Shown here: positions 24,095 through 34,899 of the stretch, in pieces | How the letters are laid out: every line of letters starts with the position of its first letter | Position numbering within the stretch: position 1 is the first letter of the stretch | NCBI RefSeq assembly: GCF_002865645.1 | Contig: NW_020194541.1 | Span: 289,181-353,180, forward strand | Direction of reading: 5' to 3' | DNA from: Hyaloscypha bicolor E | Lineage: Eukaryota; Ascomycota; Leotiomycetes; Helotiales; Hyaloscyphaceae | Length of the DNA: 64,000 nucleotides | The notes under the pieces: model-generated | Told to the model about the DNA's origin: nothing | Database searches by the model: none | What the model saw: the letters and a program-made list of their open reading frames with translations, nothing else | Position numbers and translations under genes: made by a program

Positions 24095-25029
24095 GGTGAA
24101 TGAGAGATGGTGGTATAGTCTGAAACTTGGTGTTAAAACTTGATGGTCACAGCCCAATGGAGAAGACGCGACCGTGGAGAAGGACAAGGCAATGATGATA
24201 TCAACAATTAAGACACATGCCTATTTCCATACTTCACCATCGTCGGGGCAATTGCTCGATTGGCTCCTTTCTAATCAACTACCTACCAACCTGGAACTTA
24301 CAACTAGTAACGAGAACCCAAACGCCTCACCGAAACTTCCATACCCTGGCTGTCTTCCATTTCGGCTTCCAGCACAAGCACGAGCACACAAGAGCATTCG
24401 AAGTCAACATGTGGCTTAAGTAACAAGTTCGGGCTCGGAGCTGGACTCGGGTGAGAACTGACCGAGAGATTCGGGGCTCCGAAGGAATAGAGTTGGAAAC
24501 ACGGGACTCGGAACGGAAGATGATCGGGCGAAGAAGCTGAGTCCTGATCACGCACGCCCTCATCAAGTAACTTCGGGACTTTTTCTATCGATTATGGCAG
24601 CCGAACCCCCGAACAGGATGCTTTGCCACACGAACTCGGGAATTATTAATAGTCGCTAAAGCACGTCAGCTTCAGGAGGAGGTGGAAAGAACCGAAATCA
24701 TGCCACAAGAAATATCAGAAGCGGTTGGGCTGACCATCCGTCCGACCCCCATTCAATTCTATAATACCTAGTCCCCGAAAATATGCTTGGAAGGTAGTCC
24801 CCGTAGCCATCCCTTTCAGATATCATCGCCCACCAACAGGTCGGCCGAGCGAGGTCATCTCTCGGACAAAAATCAACATTTCTTCGGGCCCATAGAGACA
24901 AGAGTACCTTGCCTACCTGCTTCAGCCACGGTAAGTTCCATCGGGCAATGACACCAGTTTCCCTGGGGCAGTGTGTTCAGAGTCCTAACCGTCCTTCCCA
25001 AGAGCGTCTCGCACTTCCCTCTCGAAACC
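24095..25029. promoter_or_regulatory. Divergent promoter region between the PKS-NRPS and the 25,030 gene
   Basis: 935 bp separate two divergent start codons. It contains repeated CTCGG/CCGAG pentamers between 24,432 and 24,640 (five or more), a TTCGG-N4-CCGAA inverted repeat, a CCCAAT box (about 24,150), and an AT-rich TCTATAATACC (about 24,760) that could serve the rightward gene. GC-triplet repeats of this type are the usual targets of fungal Zn2Cys6 regulators. Shared control of the two genes is an inference from the arrangement. Short frames here show no protein-like sequence. Confidence 0.5.
24470..24483. promoter_or_regulatory. Candidate Zn2Cys6 operator TTCGG-N4-CCGAA
   Basis: Perfect 5-bp inverted arms (TTCGG/CCGAA) around GGCT, about 380 bp upstream of the synthetase start. 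Fungal binuclear zinc factors bind inverted CGG or TCG triplets with factor-specific spacing. The matching regulator is not in the window. Confidence 0.4.
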
Positions 25030-25398
25030 ATGTCGGCGCGCGTGAGTGACGTCTTGAGCATGGTGTTGCTCGGCTTCAACGTCCTCTGCATCCAAGCCCA
25101 CATGACCGACAGGTTCACGCCGGGCTTCTCCAGAAACCTTGCGGAGAAGCTGCCACAGCACAACAAGGTCCTCTTCCGGTGGGCGGGCGTCTCGGACTCG
25201 ACACTGAGGGCTTTCTTCATCAGCCTCAATCTACTCTTCGCGGTCTTGCTCGCGATACCGAGCTACCGGACGCTCGGGCTGAAGATTGCTGTCGGCGGGT
25301 GCTGCATTGGGTTTTACTCGGACTTGAAGTTGGGGGAGAGCCCGATCCCGCACCTCATTCTGTTCGGGTTGATCGGCGGTGCGCTGTATCTGGCATAG
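25030..25398 (+). CDS. Small four-helix integral membrane protein (DoxX-like appearance)
   Basis: 122 aa. I see four hydrophobic segments at about residues 7-24, 55-75, 80-96 and 103-120, with a charged, proline-containing loop after the first (about 26-50) and a short FYSDLKLGES loop before the last. Size and layout resemble the small DoxX-like membrane proteins common in fungi, but I cannot name a family from sequence alone. The ATG at 25,030 (context AAACCATGT) is the first in-frame ATG; an upstream in-frame extension would need a GTG start. No intron is needed. The gene is divergent from the PKS-NRPS and shares its upstream region, so co-regulation is plausible. Substrate and function are unknown. 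Confidence 0.65.
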   Translation: MSARVSDVLSMVLLGFNVLCIQAHMTDRFTPGFSRNLAEKLPQHNKVLFRWAGVSDSTLRAFFISLNLLFAVLLAIPSYRTLGLKIAVGGCCIGFYSDLKLGESPIPHLILFGLIGGALYLA

Positions 25399-26019
25399 AC
25401 AATGTCCTTGATGAGGTCTATGACCGGGGCACTGGGATATGTGCTGTGTGATGCTCGGGCCTAGGTGAGCGGGCCTGGTAAATCACAGCCACGCTCATGT
25501 AATTACCTTAGTGTTCCCATTAGGCATCTTGGTGATAAATCAACGTCTCCTAGCCTGTCATCGCTGCATCAGCTACCATGATTTTTTCTTTTTCTTCCAA
25601 GAGTATCCCGTTGCGCTGCTTTGCCCGTGTCACGGCCTGGACAAGCTGTGGGAATAGAATGTGGTGTATATTGGTATGTTTGTAAGGAATGATGCTGCCC
25701 TAAGAGCGGGGAAGAAGCTATATATATATCTGTGTATGGCCTGTGCGCAGCACGTGACAGCCCGTGTGGTCGATAGACCCGCAAGCCCTATCGGGCCGTA
25801 AGTGAAGACCTAGCTACCAAGGACGGGGCATGCGGAACTTCACTTGCTCCTTGAGGTTTTTATTGCGATTCTAGCTTGAGTTGAGCGGGGTTGTTGACCA
25901 GCTGCTACTCTGTCGTCTCTTTCGTCGTGATTACGGCCAGCTATGAGCTCACACTCGGCATCCAATCCATTCGCTGCACCGCTCCTCCTCCTCCTCCTCC
26001 TAATCATTATAATCATCCA
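25399..26019. other. Convergent intergenic region
   Basis: 621 bp between the 3' ends of two converging small genes. It holds a TATATATATAT stretch near 25,720, a CACGTGAC box at about 25,751, and a CTCCTCCTC run just before 26,000. No gene is supported; small frames here have no recognisable protein features. It presumably carries both 3' UTRs. Confidence 0.5.
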
Positions 26020-26499
26020 TCACAGTGCCTTCAGCGCGGCGATGATGAAGCACAGCCAAGCCGGCAAGTCCGTAGTCAACGCCCGAACCCAATTCATCCT
26101 AAGCCAAGCCTCCATCGAACTGACAACATTCCCCTTCGGAACGCCGTTCTCAATAGCTGCTATCCGGCGCAGAGCCATCGGAACAAAGAACATGTGTGCA
26201 ATGCTGAAAAACAGACCCCATTGGTACCACGTTGTCGAGACAGGTTGATCCGCAGGGACGAGCAGGTTGAGAATGCCCAGAATGTAGTTGACGGGGTAGA
26301 ATATGATCAGGACCCAGCGCCAGCGATGGCCGCCCCTGGTCCACCAGGCGGGCAGGGTGGAGTTTGCCAGTGTGCGGATGGAGGGCGTGACCCAAGTTCC
26401 GAAGATCAGATGCTCGTCGAGGGCGAACATGAGAACCATGGAGGAGCAGAGCGCCGGGCTGAGGCGGAGAAGCCGGATGGAACTTGCGGCGAGGGCCAT
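26020..26499 (-). CDS. Small four-helix integral membrane protein (DUF1772-like appearance)
   Basis: 159 aa, single exon, ATG at 26,499. Hydrophobic segments lie at about residues 10-32, 60-82, 90-112 and 137-157. Features include an aromatic, charged first loop (DEHLIFGTW), a Trp-rich stretch ([13 protein letters not shown]), and the C-terminal motif [21 protein letters not shown] before the last helix. Proteins of this size and pattern are frequent in fungal genomes and near secondary-metabolite genes. The four-helix DUF1772 group includes anthrone oxygenases, but I see no diagnostic catalytic residue and do not claim that activity. It converges with the 25,030 gene and lies 2.4 kb from the synthetase start, so it may belong to the same small cluster. 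Confidence 0.65.
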   Translation of the reverse strand: MALAASSIRLLRLSPALCSSMVLMFALDEHLIFGTWVTPSIRTLANSTLPAWWTRGGHRWRWVLIIFYPVNYILGILNLLVPADQPVSTTWYQWGLFFSIAHMFFVPMALRRIAAIENGVPKGNVVSSMEAWLRMNWVRALTTDLPAWLCFIIAALKAL

Positions 26500-27300
26500 G
26501 GTTGGGAGGTAGGCAGGTAGGTGGGTAGGTGATATCGCCCGAGTTTACAAGGTTGACATGCTTTGAGATGAAGTGGTCTTTGAACGGTAGGCGGCTCTGG
26601 ATGTCATTCTCAAAGGGGTTCGTTGTTGTTTTGGTTGGTAACTAGGTACCTTGGCCCTACCGCTCCCAGGAGTACGTACAGTGCACCTCGAAATACGATG
26701 ATTGTGCCATGCAGCTCCTACTCCGTATTTATGTGGCACGATCACCTCCCACTCCGTACCCGTTTGGCACGATTGAATGCGGGATGTTCGCCCGTGAAGG
26801 TCTTGGCCCGGGTTAAAAAAAAAAAGTCCCGACTGCAGGGGCAGCAAGTCGGACCCCGTTGGTGGCGAAAGCTTATTGAATTGTCTTGGAGCAACATGCA
26901 CAGGGGGGGTCGCTGTCAGCCGTTTGGACATGCAGTAAGCCGCCTCGAAGATGCGTGGGCGGCGTGGCAGTGACAACTCGGCCCATGATTCCGTCCCCGA
27001 AACTCGAAGAAGATCCCGAACATCCTTTTAAGTTTTGGCCCCTGGTCTCCAATCCTCCCCCATCGTCTCGACTCTCCGATTATCCCCTTGGCAGCCAAAG
27101 TTTAATACGTGGTACCTACCTTAGCTTGTACAGTATCAGTGCAATACTTCTCGTGCAGTGATTGGAGCGTGTCTTGAGATGTCCCGTCGCCTTGGGCCGC
27201 TGGCACATGCCATGAGCCATGCCTGACCGGCACGTTTTGGAGCAACTTTAGACCTGTGGCTGCTAAGGGGATGAGATGATAAATTGTACTGTATTCGGGC
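26500..27300. other. Right flank of the gene island, promoter side of the 26,499 gene
   Basis: GC-balanced DNA without a convincing gene. It holds a GGTAGGT-type short repeat just upstream of the 26,499 start (26,505-26,530), the 23-bp direct repeat at 26,720-26,773, and a run of 11-12 A after GGTT at about 26,815. A 143-codon minus frame at 26,545-26,976 lacks protein-like features. Confidence 0.5.
26720..26773. promoter_or_regulatory. 23-bp direct repeat upstream of the 26,499 membrane protein gene
   Basis: Two copies (26,720-26,742 and 26,751-26,773), 31 bp apart centre to centre. They share ACTCCGTA at one end and TGGCACGAT at the other, with a variable middle. A related inverted piece, GATTGTGCC, lies just upstream (about 26,700). 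Possible binding sites about 220-275 bp upstream of the start codon. Confidence 0.4.
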
Positions 27301-27428
27301 GCGTATTTAGTCAGTGCCAGCTAAGCGAGTCGCGTCTTATCAATATCATCAAAATCATCAAAATCATCAAAACACTACATTTTCATCTACGTGTTTCTCT
27401 TCCAAAAATTATCCAAATTACATGCAAA

Positions 27429-27711
27429 ATGGTTCATAAGATACGCAAGACTAAGGGTATCAAGCCACGAGAACCGCGTACAGATCGAAAAGAGCTCGAC
27501 GATGCAACTCGCCATGGTATTATTATCTGCCACATGCATGAAGATACCGACGCAGACATCGCCCGATTTTATGGTAAATCGAGAAGAACAGTCGCGGCAG
27601 TTATAGAAAGGGCTAAAAAGAGGTCAAAGAGGGATCGTATACCGTTACAAGCTCTATCTAATGTTCAGAACTCCCCTGGAAAGCGCCATCGTCCGAGGGT
27701 CTTTAAAAGGG
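27429..27711 (+). pseudogene. N-terminal (HTH) half of a split Tc1/mariner-like transposase
   Basis: An ATG at 27,429 opens about 94 codons: a basic start, then a helix-turn-helix region (DDATRHGIIICHMHEDTDADIA, RRTVAAVIERAKKRS in outline) and a basic GKRHRPRV linker like the GRPR linkers of Tc1 transposases. The frame then runs into the 37-bp inverted repeat at 27,712. The missing part, starting just after such a linker, appears at 44,099-45,179, directly beyond the other copy of the inverted repeat. Simple joining of 27,711 to 44,099 leaves the register one base off, so a small indel or footprint must be assumed. Alternatively, the two are separate deleted derivatives. The sequence is not RIPed. 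Confidence 0.65.
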
Positions 27712-27748
27712 TTCACTGGCTAACCGCCCAAACTACTCAACCGCCCAA
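27712..27748 (+). repeat. Left terminal inverted repeat of B1
   Basis: 37 bp, GC-rich within AT-rich surroundings, with a doubled CCGCCCA motif. It pairs with 44,062-44,098 (five mismatches) and is the same family as 45,621-45,657. Confidence 0.75.
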
Positions 27749-28102
27749 TCAAAAAAACTTAATATTTAATTAACGCCTTAATAAAATTATAATTCCTATT
27801 AAATACTAATACTTTATAATATTCTCGACCCCCTAGCAGCTATATATTACTTTAAGACTATGTGATATTGCTAAAATTATTTATTTAGTAGCGTTTTTGG
27901 CATTTTCCTACTAATTTTTACCCCGCAATTCTCACTTTTCACTAATTCCTATATATTTAATTAAATATCTTATATAATATCCTAAATACTTTAATAATAT
28001 ATAGCTTAATATAGAAGAGTATCTTAGGAGGTTTTTTGCATTATTATAATAACTTTCCTTATTAAATTTTCTTTGGGATAAGAATTAGTAACTTGTATTT
28101 AG

Positions 28103-28307
28103 TGTGACGGCTGGCGTAAGGGCATGATCTGCTAAGGACAGGATATCAGAAACAGGCATAAAACGAAGCTAAGCCGGAATTACTTGGGCCAAATAATACT
28201 AAAGGTCGAGGTATCCTTCCTACTTTGTTTTATAGCTTAGTATTTTCCAATATATGAGATTCTTTAAACTTTGAGCCTTTGACTATTATATTAATCCCGC
28301 TATTATA
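28103..28307 (+). repeat. 5' LTR of chromovirus
   Basis: 205 bp, begins TGTGACGG and ends CTATTATA (RIPed from ...CA). It matches 42,902-43,106 over its whole length. Confidence 0.9.
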
Positions 28308-28899
28308 TAATACTAAGCTTACTTGACTCGGCCTATAGAGGCAATATAATACTGCTGGCAAAGGACCCGTATTTGTCCTTGGAAAGCGAAGACAGAATAC
28401 CGCTTTTAATATTTAATAACTTCCTTAAACTATAAAGAACTAGAGAGCTTAGCTAGAAGTATAACGTCCTCTATAACCTAGTTAACCTCGGAGTCTGGCT
28501 CTTGACTAGAGCAGACAATGCTCCCCTCCTAGTAATTAGTTCTCTACTAATATAAAAGAAGAAAGATACTATCCTCTATAACCCGGTTAACCTCGGAGTT
28601 TGGCCCTTAACTAGAGCAGATAATATTTCCTCGATACTAATAAGAGCAAAAGAACCGGCCCCCTCCCCTAGTATAGGAAGAATTAGTAGTAGTCTATTAA
28701 TTTAAAATAAGAAAAGATAATAGTTAGTTTTAATTTACTAACTTAAAACTAGATAAGATAATAATTAGTTATAGTTTACTAATATTAAATAAGAAGAACT
28801 TACTTAGTACTTACTTCTATAGCTAATACCTTTTCTAAAGCTACTATAAATAGCCCGGGGCCAAGTACTACTACTATAGGTATATTAGATAAGAGGCCC

Positions 28900-30250
28900 T
28901 AGTATAACGAAACGGAGGAGCCGGACTTTAATATTATAAACCTATATTACTAGGAAAGCTATTATAATACTATCCCGGAAGAAGATATTAAGAATAGCTA
29001 GCTAACTTGGAACTTAAAATTAATATAAATACTCTAAAGATAGATAAGATCTAGTAGAGATTATTTATATAGGATAACCTTATTAATAAATACTGCCTTA
29101 TGGCTAATAAATAAATAAAATATTACTAGAAATTTCACTTATATATTAACTAACTTACTAAGAAAGTTAATAAGCTAGAGGCAATTACTAGTTAACTTTA
29201 TATAAGAAAAAGACTAGTATAAGAAGAAGTAATAAAGTAGAGATCCAAATAGGCAGATATCTAGAAATACTATAGGTTCCTATTAGGAGAACTATTTGGG
29301 AGCTAATACCAAGGCTCTTTCCCGCTTTTAATTTATAGTAATTAATTATGGCTTATTAGAATTAAGGATCCTGTCCTATTTATAGGCAAAAATAATTACT
29401 AGATTAATAATTAGATATTTAATATAAGAAATAAACTAATATAGAACTCTTCTAAATTTAATAGTAAATTACTAAAAATTACTTATATAGTATAACTAGT
29501 TACCGGAGATACCTGTAACTTTATTCGTAATTAACTAGAACCTGGATTAGTTAGACAGATCTCGACTATTAAATAGATCTTTAAGATTCTCTAATAAGCT
29601 TATAATAAAAGTAAAGAGATAGAATACTAGGAAATAAAAGAGGTATACTAGTACCTGAGATAAAGAAATAAGCTATTTCCGGTATTCTAGGTAAAGTTTA
29701 CTTACTTAATAATAAAACTAGGAAAATTACTAGGTAATTAATATAATAATCTAATAGATAAGATGAATCTTAAACTACTTAAAAGCTTGAATAATAAGAA
29801 GTTTAACTTACCTAGAGATCTTACTAAGTAATATATAGAATAAGAGAATAGGCTTCTCTTAATTAAGAACTAATAGTTCCAGGAGAAATAACTAGTAGAA
29901 ACTATTTGCTACCAAATGCTATCCCGAGCTAGGAAGCCTGCCGGAAACCAAGAAGCTACTATAACCCTATATCTAGTGAATTAATTATAGTAACCGGTAT
30001 ACTTATAGCTAAAGAAGGCAGTTTGCCGAGAATTTAAGAAGAAATTAGACCAGTCCGAAGGTCTCTATTATTATAGCTATAAAAAGCCTAGATATATAAA
30101 AAATGCCTGTTCTAATTTTAATAAGGTTATACTTATTAAAGAGAATTATTTATAAAAAGCCAATAATTTAGAGGCAGATAACGAGAATACTAACTCCTAT
30201 TTATTATTTAATAAAGAATATAATATTAATAAGTCAGGAAAAGCCTAGCT
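28900..30250 (+). pseudogene. Gag relic of chromovirus with CCHC zinc knuckle
   Basis: Coding-like sequence with many RIP stop codons. At about 30,056-30,115 the translation runs GLYYYSYKKPRYIKNA then C, a zinc knuckle (C-x2-C-x4-H-x4-C) in which RIP has changed the first Cys residues and the His to Tyr. This is the nucleic-acid binding end of Gag. No complete protein can be made. Confidence 0.7.
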
Positions 30251-31247
30251 CTAGATATAGAAATAGCTTTTCTAAAGTAAGAGTTTTACTAAGGACCTAT
30301 AAATCTCACTTAACTAATTAGTAGGAACTAGTTTCTTATTAAGTATAAAGTATACTAGAAAGATAAAACTATAACTTTCTAGTACTTAGTAAATACTAGA
30401 GCAAATATATATATTCTAATTAACTAAAAGTATATTTGCCCCCTAATAAAAGTACTATAAATGCCCTTATATAAACTCAAAACCCCTATTCTCTTACTAG
30501 GTTTTAATAAATAATCTAGTAAAGCTATTTAATATATAGCTATAGTAAATCTAAATATTAATTAGTATTTCTAAACTTAATAATATTTACTTATTACTAA
30601 TCTCGGCTTTTATAATATAATCTTAGGAAGAAAATAGCTTATAAAATATAATGTCTTACTAGACTATTAATAAAACTAGCTTTACTAGCTAGAAAATCAC
30701 GGAATAAATTAGCTAGACCTTATTTAGAAAATTTAATATTTTAATAAGAAGTATTAAAAAGATAAGTATCTAGAAAGTATTTTAACTAGAATTCTAAAAG
30801 GAACTAGTAAGATAAGACTAGAGAAATAAAAAAACGTGCCTCTTATTTTTTTATAAGATCTTCTTACTAGGAAAGCCGAATATTAGGTAAGGAAAAAAGA
30901 GCTAGATCTTAATATTCTCGAAACAGACAAGTTACCGGGCTATTTCCCCTCCTTTATTAGAGTAGCTACTTTCTAATTAAGTACTAGAGATCCTAGTAAC
31001 TTGATTGAATTAGTTATTATTAATAAAATTAACTATATACTTGAGAAATAAGGCTATAAACTAAAGAGATATCTATTACTACCTATAGTAATTAAATAAC
31101 TAATACTATAGTTTACTAAATATTATACTTAAACTAGTAATTTTATATATTTTCTAGATATAAATAAACCAGATACTTTTAGTAATACTTTATCTTTTAA
31201 TCCTAAAGAATTTTAAGAGCTCCGGATATCTCTTCTTATATAGCTAT

Positions 31248-31550
31248 TATAAGGCACGTAATAGCAGGGTAATATACAAGTAGTTAAGGTAAGTAAGCTA
31301 CAGAGTAATACTTGCAAATATAACTAATTCCAAGAATTAATTCTAATAAGAGACTAATTAATACCTCTTCCAAAGCTAGGAGTATCTCCCTATATATTCC
31401 CTAGTACTTAGCCAGGCATATAAAGCCCTTTACTTAATTAGGAAATCCCATATAATCTATATGATTCCGATCGCAAGCTATACCCAAAATAGAAAACTAG
31501 ATCTATAATATCTAATACCTGTCTATACGCCATTACATATACCTATTATA
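31248..31550 (-). repeat. 3' LTR of inner Gypsy
   Basis: 303 bp, matches 37,938-38,240 throughout; differences are mainly C-to-T or G-to-A changes. Confidence 0.9.
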
Positions 31551-34500
31551 TTAACCCCCCCTCTGGGCCCTTATTCCCAAGAGGCCTGGGAAAACTGTAA
31601 ATAGCTTTACAAATATCTCCCTAAAACTTTCCTAGCTACTGGCTTTCCCCAAAGACTTCCCATAATTACCCTATTATTACGCCAGGTAATAGAGTTAAGG
31701 ATATAATTTACTAACCCTTCCTAGCTAGTTCGCAAATCGCCTCTAGCGATTCCCCCTTATAAAGGTAGTATAAATATAGTATATACTATTAGATATAAAG
31801 CTTATTCGATCTCCTAATTAGTTCGTAAATCCCAACTTAGCCTCTATTTGCAAATAAATTATTATTCTATAGGCCCAAGAGCTTGGAAAAGTTAATCCGA
31901 TCTTCTAATTCGTTTATAAATCCCTTTTTTAGAATTTTCTGGATATTCCTGATATAAAGCCAGTTCCGAATTCATAATTACTATTCGGAGAGAGGATATT
32001 ATAAAAAGGCCTCCCTTTTCCTACTAACTAACTTTCCTTTTCCTTAACTATAATACTATATCTAGCTCCTCCTTATCTCTTGCCTTCCTTTTTCAAGCCT
32101 TCTTTAAGCTCCTTTAAGCTTCTTTAAGCCTTATTTAAGCTTTATTTAAGTCCTCTTCTAATTCCCTTTTCTACTTCTTTATCTATTAAGATAAATACTT
32201 CTTTTAATACTTATTAGCCTATTACTACCCGTTTGGCTAATACTCCTATATCCTTAATTCACCCTTACTATCTTTAATATTCCAAGAATATTACTAAGTT
32301 TCCCGATCTTACTTATATTAAGAATAATAATTACTTAGTATATAATTACTATTACTCTAAGAATAAGAAATATAATTTTATAAATTATAAATTCCTTCTT
32401 TTATTCCTTATTCTAATATTATCCAAGGTTTCTTAAGTATATATAATATAATTAAACCGCCTTCTTTAAGCTATTAATATATATAAGCATCTTTTCTATT
32501 CTTTACCTAAAAGGAAAAAGGCTATTACTACCCTTTTTCTATACTAAACTATATATACTTCTTATATTAAAGCTATTATTCGAGGCTAACGGATTCCCTT
32601 AATAATCCAAGAAATAAGTTAAGTAATTCTTACTAGCTTAGTATAAATATAAAGTACTCTTAATAGTATAATTAATATTCTTTAGTATTAAATAAGCTTA
32701 CTTCTTTCTTGTTTCTTACTAATAGCTAATAGCTTTATAGGCTAATTTATTACCTATTTCTCGAGAGAATCCTAATAAGAATAATAATAAGAATAATAAA
32801 AAATAGTTACGAGAATAGGGTATTTATAAGGTATAGAAATTAAAGTTTTTAATAATTTTTATATGGTTTTTCTAAGAATAAATATATGATTTTTTAATAG
32901 TTTCCTAATAAAAGCATTTATCTTTTATATCTTTATTTAGCTAATAGTATTATAATATTACTTTTTTCCAAGTATTCTTATAATTCTTAAGCTATATTTT
33001 TCAGATTACTTAGTAGTTCCCATATATTATTTACTAGTAAATAGCCCTTCTAATAAACGAGATATTTCCTTTCTTTTTTGCCTTTCCTATAGGCTATAAT
33101 AGATTTTACCTCGAATTCCTCTTTGCCCTTAATCTTAACTAGCTCTAGTTCTATTATAGTACTAGCTTGCGGATACTATAATTCCAAGAAAGAAATATAG
33201 AAAATATTATAGATCTAATATAATAATAGTAATTCCAAATAATATACTTATTTATATATTCCTATAACTTCTAGAACTTTAAAGGGACCAAGATATCTAT
33301 TTACTAGCTTTATACTAGGTTATAGTTATTAAATATTCTTTATATAAAGCATAACTTTATTATATATCTTAAACTCCTTATTAATATATTTCTTATTATA
33401 ATACTTTTTCTATATATTTACTACTTCTTACTATTATTTCTCTAATACCTCCTATTTTACTTAAATTCTTTATACTTTTTCCTATATTACTAGTACTTCT
33501 TCTTCTGGAACATTATCCTTAATATATAGTTTAATACTAGAATAGAATCCGTATAAGATATAAAATAGGGATATTCCTATTATTAAATATATAGAATTAT
33601 TATATATAAATTTTATAAGAGTAAGCTTTACTATCTAGTTATCCTACTAGTAGCTAGTATAATACCTCAAGTATTATTCTAGAGTTTAGTTTAGATTCTC
33701 TATTTATCTATTAGTTTACGGGTAAAATACTATACTTAGCTATTATTAAACCTTTAAATAGAAATACAGACTTAACTAGAACTTACTTATAAAAACAGAT
33801 CCTTTATTAGAAATTATACCCGCAGGCATACTAAAGTCTTTAATAATATGATATATAAATAGCTCCGCTAGCTCAGGAGCCGAGATCTCCTTAGTAATCG
33901 GAATATATTATACTATTTTCATATATCTATTAATAATAATAAGTATAGAATTATATACTTTATTATAAAACCTAGAAAGAGGCAGCCCTATAATAAAATC
34001 CATAATAATTTCTTACTATAGCTTAAAAAGAAAAGGAAATAAACTAAGTATACCATATAATAGATATCTCTTTATCTTAGTCTATTAATATATAGGACAA
34101 GTTCTAATATAGTCTTTTATATTCTTTCTTATACTCTACTAAAAGTACTTTCTCTAGAGGATCTCTAGTATTTTACTAGTACTAAAATACCTACCTATAG
34201 GATTATTATAATTAGCTTATAATAATTTTTCTTTAAGAGCCGGCTTATTTAGTATATAGATAATACCCTAATATCTTAATAACCCAGATATATTAAGTTC
34301 CCAAGTCTTAATAGCTCTAGTAAAGATTTCCTTTAAGAACTATTTATACTACTAGTATTATATTAATAGATTAAGCCTTTAGTACTATAATAGTAGTTTA
34401 AGTAATATTTCTCTGCTTTTCTTATATATTATTTCGGACCTAGCTACTTATATAGCTAGAATCCGTAATATATATTATTTATAACTAGTTATACTAGTAA

Positions 34501-34899
34501 TAGGCTCAAGTAGTAATATCTCTAGTACTACTTTATTACTAAAATAAATTTTCTTTTCGGAATTCCTTAGTATCTTGCTAATTAAGGAATACTTACCTCC
34601 TTTCTCCTAGGCCTTATATTATAGTATTACAGGAATAGTATAGTATCTTATTACTATTACTTATAGGGTTCTCTATTCTATATTCTATAGCTTATTATAA
34701 AGTATAAGTAATAAAGTATTTTTATTTATATCCGCTATAAAGTCTAGCCTCCTTAATAGCCTATTAGCGGGATTATTATATCCCGGCTAGTACTCTAAAA
34801 CAAAGTTAAAGATAGCTAGCTTCTCTATTTATCTTATCTATTAACTATTTAGTTTTCTCTTAGTTATAAAATATTTTAAGTTATTATAATTTATCTTAA

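Noticed and set aside
24095..24187. Upstream in-frame extension of the PKS-NRPS
   Set aside because: The 31 extra codons show no PKS-like sequence; family proteins start close to the GEPIAVVGSG block, so the ATG at 24,094 is preferred.
24973..25029. N-terminal extension of the 122-aa membrane protein
   Set aside because: It would need a GTG start and adds a non-membrane stretch; the ATG at 25,030 has a better context.
26545..26976. 143-codon minus frame upstream of the 26,499 gene
   Set aside because: Low-complexity, Arg/Ser/Thr-rich text without hydrophobic core or motif; it includes the poly-A/T tract and repeat units.
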